DNA of 64,000 nt from Euptelea pleiosperma (lineage: Eukaryota; Streptophyta; Magnoliopsida; Ranunculales; Eupteleaceae), in NCBI GenBank assembly GCA_035048495.1, contig CM068551.1, positions 12,526,248-12,590,247 on the forward strand, in the 5' to 3' direction. Positions 46,322-56,832 of the stretch are shown one piece after another. Position 1 is the stretch's first letter. Each line of letters opens with the position of its first letter. The translations under genes were made by a program, and so were the position numbers. Under the pieces are notes generated by a model, which saw only the letters and a program-made list of their open reading frames with translations, did not search any database and was not told the origin of the DNA.

Positions 46322-49300
46322 TTGTTTCGTTTTGATTTGACATTTCTTGTTCTTTCCAAAAATCTACAACACCCCATCAGAACCAGAAAACTAACAACAA
46401 TCCATCTTAATTTTTTTGGTCTCAAATCCATCTCTCACATCTCAGAATCCACAAACCCACTGTTCGTCACAGCAGATTACCTAATAAACTCATGTGGGTT
46501 GTCACCAGAAACAACTCTCTTTACAGCCGAGAAGATCCGTATGTCTTCCACAAAGCAAGAAGATTCAGTCCATACTTTCTTCCAAAATTATGGACTCACC
46601 AAAACCCAGACCACTAAAATCATCTCCAAGCACCCATCAGCACTCTTATCCGATCCCGACAAGACCCTCAAACCCAAAGTCAGAATTTCTTCATGGTTTG
46701 GGTCTTTCGAGCCCCGATCTCGTAAAGCTTTTCGTTTCGAGTCCAAGTCTATTAGCTACGAGCTTGCAGAACCAAATGATCCCTTCTTTCAATTTCCTGA
46801 AGAGCTTCATAGGTACCAATGACAAAATCCTCACTGCCTTAAGGCGATCCACATGTGTGCTGTAAACCAATCTAGAGAAGGTAATGGAACCCAATATCAT
46901 GATCTTGCAAGATCACGGTGTGCCAGAATGCAACATTTCAAAATTGTTAACGACCCAATCTAGAACATTGTTGCACAAAACTGATCGATTTAAGTACATT
47001 GTTGAGGTAGTTAAGAAAATGGGGTTCAATCTGTCAAGGCCAATGTTCATCCATGTTGTTTGTGCAATGGCCCAACTAAGCCAATCTAGTTGGGAAGGGA
47101 AATTGGCAATTTATCAGAACTTAGGTTGGTTCGACCACAAGATTCTTTCTATGTTCAAGAGGCAACCCTTAGTTTTGCATGCGTCAGAGGAGAAGATAAG
47201 GAGAGTCGTCGAGTTCTTTGTGAAGAAACTAAAATGGAAGCTGGCTGAAATATCTGTACAGCCTTTGTTTCTTATGTATAGTTTGGAGAAGAGGATTATT
47301 CCGAGGTGTTCGGTGTTGGAGATTTTAAATTCAAAGAGGATGATAAGAATTAAGATGAATGTTGGTTCTGTCATGCCCCGAATCCAAGCACCTGGAACCA
47401 ACCCAAATATCCATGGGTCCACCCACTCCCGAATCCTGACATGAGAATAAGATTGTCCATGAAGCCAATCTAACATAATGAGTGGATCGATTTTCTATGA
47501 TCTACCTTTTAAGCCCATTAAGGTATTAAATTTAAACATACGTCATTAAACTAAGCGGAAGCATTAATAATCAACGCAATTAAAAGTGGTCTCTGAAATC
47601 AACCTATTACTCATTGGTTCATATAAATGAGTTTAAGCATTAATGGTTCAAACGGTCCATCCCAATTTGGTAAGATCGGGGTATTAGTTGATTTTCTAAG
47701 TCTAGTGACTCAGTAGATTCTCACCTACGTATAGTAAACTGGCCGTGTAGATGAGCCCTGACTTATTTTATATTGTCAGAAAGCTAGTTCAATAAGCTCC
47801 GACTTTCCTATTTTGTCCAAAGTCAGATTCTACAAATTACTAGGTGAAAAAGGTGTCTCAAGTTTGAAAACAAAACCAGACTAATTAGACATAGGTCAGT
47901 GATTTGGCCGCCTAGGACAACAAAAATATAATCACCTGACGTACTTTACATTTTTGGAAAATCAATAGAAAGAGCATTGTTGTTTCAGTTTGGCCCAAAA
48001 TCAGATTCTGCCGTTTACTGGTTCAAATAGATGTTGTAAGTTGGAACACAGGTACAGATAGATTCGATATAGGTATAGTGTTTTGGCCTCCTTGGACAGT
48101 ATAGATCGAATCTCACAATGCACTTTATATGTTCGGATAGATGACAGAACGAGCTTCGATTTATCTATATACTCAAAAGTCCGGTTCTGTCATCTTCCTG
48201 GCAGAAAAGGTGCTGCAAGTCAGTAAAACAGAATCTGTCCATTTTAAGTTTTGACAATTTTATCGCTTTGAGCCCACATTTTATGTGTCGTTTCTCATTC
48301 AATCTTTATGAAAATTTTACAATATTTTAAACGTAATTAACCTCGATATGACATATTATTCAACCAATAAAAACTATCCAAAAAATATCAAAGTACTGCC
48401 ATTTCCAATATCTAAATAAAACAACCGAAATAAATAATAGTCGCAAGAACTCAATAAATCGTGTACAACTATTAGAGGACCAAAGTGTCATCGACATCGA
48501 TGAAAATAGAATAAAATGAAGTTCATAAGGATGGGTTTAGTGTCTAAACACCCTCCAAATCATCATCTCTATCTACTAGCCCTTCATTCATCGCCTTGAT
48601 CCCAAATTCCTTTTCCCAAGTCTCATCTTCCTCTATCGCCTCTTCCTCTACAAAATCTATGAATCGGTAATCGCCGTGAGCTAACGCTCAGTAGAACCAT
48701 AGTACACATATCAAAAAAACTTGATTTAACATGTCACGCTTTCTCACATTCAAATCGCATACATACTATCATGCAAGACATTTAACAGTAAAATAACAAA
48801 GATGATCATGACTAAATATGAAAATATGCAATGCTCGAACTACAACCCACTCATTGGGGTCTCCTTCTCCTTCCCACACCAAGAGTAGCTCGACCGAGAG
48901 CTCTTCTGCAGGGATTCAGGGTTTGTCACCCAAAGGCTCCAGGCCTTTCTTGCTAATATTTATTTCCAAACAATCACACTTCAAATATACGGATTTGAGA
49001 TATCATTCTTTTAATCCACACACCTTTTCATGCTTTCAATAGTACAATCTTTTACATTTCATAGATTCATGGCATGTAGTAAATAAAATTAACGACAATC
49101 CGACATGTAAAAATCCCATGCATCTTTACAGATTCGATATCTAAAATAACAAGAAAAATAACCAAGGGTTGGAATAGATTCCTCCCTTTCATATATGATC
49201 CAACATAATAGTATATGAATTAAAACACGAGGGAAACATGAAATGGAATATCGTGTTCATTATATAGGTGTACCTACCTCGATTGTTATTTTCCTTAGAT

Positions 49301-51066
49301 TATAGAGAGATGAAAATGTGATATATTATTTCCTTTGAATGTTGCCGGGTGGGGCTCTCTTTCAAGTATGTCGTACTTCGAGATCCAAGCAACAACTTTG
49401 TCATCAGGCTTGAGAGTAAACGGGCAAAGTACGATGGTTTTTCGGAGCTTTGAAGTTCTTCTCTCCTTCGATAATAGAAGTGGGTTCTCCTTCTCCTCTC
49501 TCTTTTTCTCTCTCCAATGATTTCACCTTTAGAGTTTTTTGGTGTGGTTTGAAAATAAGACTCTAAGCTATAAATGTTTAGGGTCTTGTTGCTAGAGGTG
49601 GGGTCCACAATTAAGGGAGGATTTCTATTAAAGGATTTCAAAAGTTTATCAATTCTTTCTCCAAAAAGTGAGGTACGTTGGCTCCTTAATTGTTAATCAA
49701 TTATTATTTTCATTAGAGTTATATAGGTTGCAAGATTTGTGGGTCCCACTATGCCAACAATCCTATGGAGGCTAGGAAAGGTAGTTGCTGATTTGTTTAC
49801 AAGTGTTTCCAAATTAGATTAACTTCTTACTACTAGTAATTGTGTGGACGTGTTATCCATGGAAGGCACATGCCCAAACTAAAAAAGTATTATTTTATGC
49901 AAGAAATCATCTCCATGTTTCTAATTTTTTATTTTTAAAAGTTCCCTAGCTAATTTCCTAATTTATTTGGAAACTCCATTCTCTTTATTTCTCTTTTAAA
50001 ATATTTCATTGTCAAGTCACACTAATAGGTGTCAACTTTTAGGGTCTAGTGGGCCTTCCCATAATCTTGAAAGTATGGGGATGTGCAGCCCATGGGAGGT
50101 ATGTGTCCAGCCAAGGTATTAAAGAAAATTATTTTTTTATAGTTTTTGTTATAAAGTTCATTAATTTTCCAAAGTGGATCACCACTTGAGATTCCAACCG
50201 GACCTCACCAAGCGTGGACATGTGGATGTGTGGCCCATGGTGACACATGTCCAACTCCAAAATTAATAACCTTATAATCTGTACAAAGTTATCACCCTAT
50301 TCAAAGAATTTTATAAATATGCCATTAGTATATAGGACTATGTACTAAAGTAATTGTGTATGTTAGGGTGTACTGTGTGATATTTACACCTTAGGTCCAT
50401 AGGACATTATCCTAATTATCTAATTAATGTCAGATCGAGCATAGTTAAAGTGTTATGGTCTGTTGTACAAATCACCCTCAATTATCCCAAATTTGTAGGT
50501 AAGTCCCTAATGTCCGATTTGTTTATATCGGGTGTTCAATCATTCACTGTAGGCTCCACCAATTATGAATTATTCAAAATGTAGTTATTATAAGTAAATT
50601 AGGTCGTTGGTGGGTCTCATGTCTAAGAGTAGTTCATTATGCTTCTAATATATCAAGTTCGTAAGTGGTTATCCAGGGTGATCCGACATTCATGTGTGCA
50701 CCAGTGTAGGCATATAATTGATCATTTGTGTGTGTCAAGTGTTTGAGAATTCCTATGTGACATGATATAAGAGTTCTCATCTAAGTTCTGAAAATTTTGT
50801 TAAGTGTCAATTACGTGGTGTAACAGAAAAATGAATTGTCAACATTATCGTAATGACTAAGTTACCTTCATAATGGTGATTTACACTAATACCATTGACC
50901 AAAGGTTCAGGGTATTACATGTTCAGTGTTGAGATTGGCTGAGAAAGAGTTCTTGGAGAAGTTTGTGATCAAATACCAAGAGACAGTTCCTGAAGTGATG
51001 GAGGCATACAAAGGTAGGATTGAATTTGTAGGGTTTGAAGAGGTCAATGGTGTTAAGGATTTGTAA
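46322..51066 (+). pseudogene. mTERF-family organellar transcription factor pseudogene, split by an LTR insertion
   Basis: Intact mTERF proteins are organelle-targeted helical-repeat nucleic-acid-binding factors. Here the N-terminal part (LINSCGLSPETTLF; VHTFFQNYGLTKTQ; KHPSALLSDPDKTLKPK) is in one frame; near 46,677 it shifts to another (SEFLHGLGLSSPDLVKLFVS; NDKILTALRRSTCVL). A TAA at 46,863 interrupts that frame, which resumes (NLEKVMEPNIMILQDHGVPE; VCAMAQLSQSSWEGKLAIYQ; SLEKRIIPRCSVLEIL) up to 47,368. The tail continues after the insertion at 50,920 (LRLAEKEFLEKFVIKYQETV to a TAA at 51,064). The frame starts at TTG, not ATG, so the initiation codon may also be lost. Mammal-type mTERF length is not relevant; about 380 codons fits the plant family. 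Non-functional with confidence. Confidence 0.9.
47369..50919. mobile_element. Large solo-LTR-like insertion (3,551 bp) in the mTERF pseudogene
   Basis: It begins TGTCATGCCCCGAATCC and ends GGTTCAGGGTATTACA; these ends are inverted relatives, bounded by TG...CA as in LTRs. Flanks GGTTC (47364-47368) and TGTTC (50920-50924) give a one-mismatch 5-bp duplication, and removing it rejoins mTERF code. It has no gag or pol. Size and ends fit a solo LTR of a Tekay/Del-like gypsy element (inference); a non-autonomous LTR element is the alternative. Confidence 0.75.
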
Positions 51067-51069
51067 AAA

Positions 51070-51480
51070 GGTGAAGGATATATGGTTTTCTTGTATGATT
51101 CTTTGGCCCTCTCAAGTCTCAACATCCATCCTAGTTTTATGGTTCAGGTGATTGAGAAAGAGACTTGGTTTTATAGCCATTTTTCATGTAATTTGCTTCA
51201 AGAGGTTAAATTTTGTCTCATAGAGACTAGTATGAAGTGAATGTTGTAGGGCTTCTCCTTTGAGATTTTGTAAGGTGCCGCAGTAATGTGAAAAAAGAAG
51301 ATATTAATTGCGTAATCTTTGGTTTGTCTTGTTTAATCTTTCTTACCAAGCATCTCTGCATATCCATGTTGCTTAATTCGTTGGTATGCAGTTCATCATT
51401 CTCAGTACTCGTGTTATGATTTGCTCTATCTAGGAAGAATTCAGTTAATTGAGGTAAGCTGAGAAAATGTGACTTTCTAA
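51070..51480. other. Former 3' flank of the mTERF pseudogene
   Basis: UTR-like, with no further code recognised. Confidence 0.4.
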
Positions 51481-51481
51481 T

Positions 51482-51615
51482 GAGTGGTGATCTCATGGGG
51501 CGCTGACCGTGAATTCAGCCATGGTGCATAGTCGTGAATTACTATTGAATTGAGAAATAACACTAGTGTGCACAATGGCTGAATTCATGGTCCCCACTCC
51601 ATGAGATCATCACTC
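51482..51615. mobile_element. Minute foldback MITE (134 bp) with perfect 9-bp target duplication
   Basis: Arms of about 47 bp, GAGTGGTGATCTCATGGGG... on the left and GAGTGATGATCTCATGGAG... (reverse complement) on the right, flank a loop of about 40 bp. CTTTCTAAT occurs exactly on both sides (51473-51481, 51616-51624). A 9-bp duplication points to the Mutator superfamily. Few arm mismatches and an unmutated duplication suggest a recent insertion. Confidence 0.82.
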
Positions 51616-51904
51616 CTTTCTAATTCCGTGTGTTTGGCGAGCACATGTTTCTTCGATGCAGACTTGTATCAGACCAATTGAGGCATTGGGCAAGAGACAC
51701 AGAATTTCCTTATGGCCGCCCGCAATTTGAACAAGTATGCGAAGATAAAGACAGAACCAAGTGTTACCTAAGAATAACATGTTAGCTTTAATATACAATT
51801 ATTCAATTTGCACCATATACAATTTCTTCCCCTCTCAAATGTTGAACGAGGGGATATAATGGCTTTAATGGCCTTTACTTTTTTGTTCCAGTTTTTGGAT
51901 TAAT

Positions 51905-52559
51905 CTGACAGGAATTAGAAGCATGTGTTAGTCTTGACGCCACAATGTTGCTTACATGTGGAAATGGAGAAGTCCTCAAGTTCTGGGATGTGGAGATGGG
52001 CACATACACATTCAGTGAGTGGAGCCTTGTTCTCAGCTCAAGCACTTGGTTCCCCGACTCAAAGTGGCTGGTCTGTGTTAGCTCTGACCCCAACAAGAAG
52101 TGTATTTGCATTAGGGACATTTTGGAGACAAGCTGGAGGTTTGAAGGGTGGTGAGGGTGCCCAAGGTCTCAGACCTTGCTGTGATACTGGATGGGGAACA
52201 TCTGATCAGCATCTGTTCATATCCAAATATATAATTTCACTACGAAAACTGAATAGGTCATCAAGGAAGAGCATACAATCACATCACATCACTTTCTGTC
52301 TCAAGGATGGTCATGAGATTCTAATTGTCAACCTCAACGGCCAAGAGATTCGTACATGGGTGGGACGTTGCTGGGACTTGGGACAAGCCATTGAAGTATA
52401 TGGGCCACAACGAAGGGATGCATGTGATCATGTTTTGCTTTGGTGGATCAAATGCATGTTCATCGCCACCACTAGCAGCGAGAATTCAAAGGTTTGCTTC
52501 TGCTGCCAAGTTTTCTCTGCATGGCCTTACTGCCCTTGTGTTTCATTTGCAAATTAAAT
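51905..52559 (+). pseudogene. WDR26-like WD40 protein pseudogene fragment
   Basis: The frame reads LEACVSLDATMLLTCGNGEV then LKFWDVEMGT and WFPDSKWLVCVSSDP, then, after shifts, PKVSDLAVILDGEHLISICS, LIVNLNGQEIRTW, and WDVAGTWDKPLKYMGHNEG. The order matches the WD40 propeller of plant WDR26 (CTLH/GID-complex substrate receptor family). The LisH-CTLH N-terminus and the last blades are missing; frameshifts and stops separate the blocks. No intron interrupts it, which hints at a processed copy, but no poly-A tail was seen. Confidence 0.75.
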
Positions 52560-53770
52560 AATAAACATCAAAACCTCAAGAAAAGCCTTAATAGACATCG
52601 GATTGAAACAAAGACAAAAAGAATATTTCTCCAATCAATTGGAGCGTCAATTTTCAAGTCCAATTGATTGGACTAAATAGATTATACATAAACTCATTTG
52701 TTCTATCTGTGTTTCAAACACATGCTTAAGTGTACTTAGAATATATGATTATGTGAGTTAAATCAACAAAGCTCTAGGCCTCTAAGTCACCAACTTAATA
52801 CTATGTGATCGTTTGAAGCTTTCATTTTTCAGATATATTATTGATCTTCTGATCTTGCAGGCTTCAGGTAGTTTTTAAGTGATGCAACCTCAAACTAACA
52901 CTCTCACTTACCTAACTATCCACTCAACACAAGGATTAATACAAATATTAGTGTTTTGTCACACGGGATTAGCCAACACTAAATATGGACTTTACACTAT
53001 GCATAATGTGTTTGCAAATAAGAAAAGGGTAGCATTTGTCCTAAGGTCTAGACCATTGTTTAAAAACTGGCCCATTATCAGGGATGTAAAGTACTCCTAA
53101 TGTTATTTGTTGAAAATAATGATAGCATCATCGTCATAATGTTTAGACAATTGGGTGGTGATTTGCTTCAAGATTCTTATAATAGACATGGATTTTGTGT
53201 AATGAGATTCTGATGACCACAATGACCTGGACCTTAGGACAACAATGGTACCGTATCGTCTCTAGCTAGGATGATGCTTAACATTGCCTTTAAAAGTAAT
53301 AATCGGGACAAGATTTTATCCATTTAATTTAAATAAAGGGAGAATCCAAAAGTGATGAGAAATAATTCTCATATTAATAATTGTATTATAAATTCTTAAT
53401 AGTTTATCGTATACATGGAAATAAAATAAACTACCCAAAAATTAATTAATTTGCAGATGGGGGTGTTTGGGGATGCTGTTTTTTAAATATATTTTTATAA
53501 AAAAATCATTTTAAAAGTATCAAACAACATTTCTTTTGAAAAAAACTCATTTAAAAAAAAATGAAGATCCAAACACCCTCTTAACTTGCACATTGAGAGA
53601 AACTTGCAACTTTCACTTAACATAGTGTTTTTATTACTCCAATCAAAACCTTAACAAAACATAGAAACAAAACAGCACCTCTCTTCTCTTCTCCCCTCCC
53701 CCACAATCTCTCTTCTTTGTTCATCCCCTAACAACTCACCAGCTAATATAAGAAAAGAAAGAGAGATTGG
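52560..53770. other. Unassigned intergenic sequence
   Basis: AT-rich; no repeat or domain recognised. The last few hundred bases may include the 3' UTR of the LEA-like gene. Confidence 0.4.
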
Positions 53771-53772
53771 GC

Positions 53773-53788
53773 CTCTCTCTCTCTCTCC

Positions 53789-53825
<37 letters not shown>
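53773..53825. repeat. (CT)n microsatellite, 3' of the LEA-like gene
   Basis: About 26 CT units with two interruptions; on the gene strand it is a GA tract some 75 bp past the stop codon, probably in the 3' UTR. Confidence 0.9.
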
Positions 53826-53826
<1 letters not shown>

Positions 53827-53900
53827 ATTCTAAAAAAAAGGGAAAAAATTTAATAAAGACAACAAGAGAGATCAGAGAGAGAGACTTGAGTTTTGTTTTT

Positions 53901-54653
53901 TCATTTCTTGGTGTTGTGATCAGTCATTCCAAGTGTGTTCTTCACAGTGTCCACAGCATCTTGGGCCATGTTCTTCACTTGCTCTCCAGTCTACAAGAGA
54001 CATTCATTAATTAGACCATTAGATCATAGATAATATGAAGGGTTACTTAAATGCTATACCATTTGGAAGATCTTTTGGACCAAAAATCAACTCGATCAGG
54101 TGATATTAACCATCCGATCTAATGACTGACCCATTAAATGCCTGGTTCTCGGAATGTCAGATTGATAGATCCACAGGCATGTGTACGTTTTACAGCGTTT
54201 GGGACCACTGACTTCTATGGTCCCAGCACTACCATATAAGTTCACCTAAAAAGGAGGAAATGTATGATATGCTGGTGTACCATACACGGCAATGGTGACC
54301 CATAGACTCATTCATCAGCACCGTTCATTTAATGGGCCACACGTCATTGAAACATTATATCAGTTGGGGTCCACAGATGTGGGAGAGGAGAACCTGCTGC
54401 AAGAACCCCGCGGCCTGCTCCTTCCCTGTTGGGTGGACTGCTTTACAGATTGGGCTGCGTCGCAGGTCTTCTCCTGAGCCGCGTTTACAGTTTCCTTTGC
54501 CGACTGAACGCACTGTTCGGTCTTGGCCTGCAAAAAAACTTCCAGGGTTAAAACGGGCATACAAAAAAGGTTTTACGTGAATTGTGAAACCTCTCGTAAT
54601 CCCACCTGGGTATGGCCACAGGCTTCACCGGCATTGAACTGAGATTGCGACAT
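53901..54653 (-). CDS. KIN2/LEA-like small stress protein, three exons, frame lost in exon 2
   Basis: Small Ala/Gln/Lys-rich hydrophilic proteins of this type accumulate in dehydration, cold and ABA responses and are thought to protect cell components. Exon 1 (54606-54653) gives MSQSQFNAGEACGHTQ; exon 2 (54394-54527) gives AKTEQCVQSAKETVNAAQEK and CDAAQSVKQSTQQG; exon 3 (53901-53990) gives TGEQVKNMAQDAVDTVKNTL then GMTDHNTKK and TGA. Splice sites are GT-AG with phase 0 expected at both introns. Exon 2 is 134 nt, one short of a multiple of three: after QQG the frame needs one extra base (GGAAGG for GGAAAGG) to continue KEQAAGFLQQ. As written, translation would end after about 65 residues instead of about 90. 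It is either a recent loss of function or a sequencing error in a short purine run. Promoter motifs look intact. Confidence 0.75.
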
Positions 54654-54758
54654 TTTTTCTGAAAAAATTACAATAGAGGGATTGTTCTGATTTTTTTTTT
54701 CTTCTATCTGCTCGAATGCACAGCAATGGTTGGATGTGAAATGGGACCCCGTGGGGGG

Positions 54759-54829
54759 GGTTTTATAGGTTTTTTCTGTCCACGTGGGGATGACAAGTTG
54801 TTTTTAGGTCCAGTCTTGAGGTGACACGT
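54759..54829 (-). promoter_or_regulatory. TATA box and ABRE/G-box motifs of the LEA-like gene
   Basis: On the gene strand CCTATAAAA (54761-54769) lies about 110 bp before the ATG. CCACGTGG (54780-54787) is a palindromic G-box/ABRE just upstream, and ACGTGTC (54823-54829) is a second ABRE. Paired ABREs close to a TATA box are typical of ABA- and drought-induced LEA promoters. Confidence 0.65.
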
Positions 54830-54899
54830 TTCAAGTTTGAGAAGGTGAGGAGCTAGAGTTGCTGCCTTTGACTTGGGTTTGGAATACCAAGTCGGTTCT

Positions 54900-55130
54900 A
54901 CAATCTTGATCTGCTATGCATGGATATTCATATAAAAAAATCAGTTTGTTTGATGATTTCTAGCAGTTGGATTTAGAGCTCAAAAACTGGTTGAATTCGA
55001 CGGCTAAAATCTAATGTTTATAGATTACCAATCAAAGAGATTTTTGGTGTGTCTATCAAACAAGGTGTGGGCTAAACATCCATGCGGTTAGTGGGCCCAG
55101 AGGTCAGGTCTACCTGGTTACATCTTTTTC
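54900..55130. repeat. Foldback family copy, diverged
   Basis: Shows 'aaaaaatcagtttgtttgat', an internal '...ggctaaa...', 'gggctaaacatccatgcggt' and 'agtgggcccagaggtcagg'. The left arm is weak. It lies about 250 bp upstream of the LEA-like ATG. Confidence 0.5.
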
Positions 55131-55589
55131 CATGGAGCATCCATGGGTCCTGGATCAAGACTGTACATCATGGCAATAGTACGTACCCTAGGATTTCTTG
55201 ATTTTGAGAGGCCGTAAAGGATTCCCAGATGGGACGGTCAATGGATATATTGGATCAAGTAAAACTTACCTGACCACCGCTGGTCTGGTAGCTACTTGAC
55301 GATAGGTGCAGTGCTTGGCACGGTGGATTCGTATCGACAAACACAGCCTTACCAAACACGTACTCAGGTGAGTTTTTAAAGATTTAATTAGTTTTTGATT
55401 TTTTAATACAAAAGCAAAAAGAATTCGGGGTACGTGCCGAGCACTCCATGCTGTTTCGCCTGTATGAAATCCATGTGCCGAGAACTGCACCCACCAGACC
55501 AACGGTGGTCAACAAGTTTTACTCCTCCAAATTGCATCCGTTATTAGTGGGTCTGGAACCATATTTGTTGTGTCATTATGTTGAAATTA
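55131..55589. other. Unassigned intergenic sequence
   Basis: A short inverted relationship ('ctgaccaccgctggtctggt' near 55,271 and 'ccagaccaacggtggtcaac' near 55,493) suggests another foldback element of about 240 bp. No code. Confidence 0.4.
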
Positions 55590-56033
55590 GGGGAATGCCA
55601 CGTGGCATGCACGTGCACCTTACACATGGTACACTCTTAGAGATCACTGACCGCATCGATGTTTGGCCCATCCTTAGGTGGAACTAAATACAAAATATCA
55701 GCCTGATTAATGATTTTTAAGATTTGATTGGAGACGTTTTCATTGATTGATTCTTAACCGTAGATTTTGAGCATTATTTGGGGTACTCAATCCACAGGGT
55801 GGAAATCACTAATAAGCCTGATCTTTGGTACATAGGTCCACATAGGGATGGAACGAACATCCATATGGTCAGTGGTCTCTAAGAGTGCGCCACATGGCTT
55901 ATACTATGGTCCCTTATAGAGGTCGGATGTACCCCAACACACCCGGTTGTACCCCATCCCAGGTTTTGGCTTTAAAATTTTTCTGGTTAGCATTTAATTG
56001 TCATGTGGGTGGCAACCCGGTTGTTGCATTATA
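55590..56033. repeat. Foldback family, long copy A
   Basis: It starts with 'aggggaatgccacgtggc', contains the full arm-centre-arm structure (55,600-55,905), and ends with GCAACCCGGTTGTTGC, a potential GCAAC/GTTGC hairpin, followed by an AT-rich tail 'attataatag'. Copy B follows directly in the same orientation. Confidence 0.6.
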
Positions 56034-56036
56034 ATA

Positions 56037-56535
56037 GTACAAGGGGAACGCCACGTGCGATTGCACATGCACCTTACACATGGAAGCACCTTACACGTGG
56101 CACACTCGTAGAGATCACTGACCGTATGGATCGTTGGCCCATCTCTAGGTGGGCCTATATGCAAAAAATCAGCCCGATTAGTAGTTTTTAAGGATTTGAT
56201 TGGAGTCGTTTTCATGGGTTGATTTTTAACTATAGATTTCAAGCATTATTTGGGGTACTCAGATCCAAAAGTTTGAAAACACTAATATCAGACTGATATT
56301 TGGTTAATAGGTCCACCTAGGAATGGGACAAACATTCATAAGGTCAGTGGTGTCAAAGAGTGTGCCACGTGGCTTATACTATTGTCTCTCATCATCATGG
56401 ATGAGGGACGTGGGCGTGCCAGACAACCTGAACTACGAAGGGAGTTTTAATGAGGGAAGGTTTTACCTTTGAAAGTAGAGAGGCCTCTAATTGTGTCACA
56501 TGGGTAGCAACCCTTGTTGTTGCTTTATAATATAG
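56037..56535. repeat. Foldback family, long copy B
   Basis: Same organisation as copy A: 'aggggaacgccacgtgc', both arms (56,095-56,385), then GCAACCCTTGTTGTTGC and 'tttataatatag'. The head-to-tail arrangement of two copies with identical termini defines the element ends better than single copies do. Confidence 0.6.
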
Positions 56536-56599
56536 ATATAGATAGATATAACACTTTTTGATGAGCCTTTATTTTACAATATATAATAATTTTGAGTTA

Positions 56600-56832
56600 G
56601 CTTTAATTGTAATTGAAATTAGATAATTAGAAAATTTCTAGTTGATTTAGTGCATCAAATCAGAATAGGATCAGGGTCAAAATTTTACTCTTTCGTTCTA
56701 TCCGATCAGTTATGCATCATACTTAGATGTTCCAATCTCTTATCAGATTGGTACTGGATCGGCCTATTTCTTATTAGATTAGTACCATATTGGCACTGAT
56801 TTGACTCGAATACAATCCATTGCCAGCCCTTG
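56600..56832. mobile_element. hAT-like MITE relative
   Basis: It matches the right half of 17,886-18,160 ('cttatcagattggtactgga', 'ccaatccattgccagccct'). The left end is not clear. Confidence 0.5.

Noticed and set aside
46322..46822. A functional 166-residue protein from the first mTERF frame
   Set aside because: After residue 119 or so the frame leaves mTERF sequence, the correct continuation lies in another frame, and the frame has no ATG at its start.
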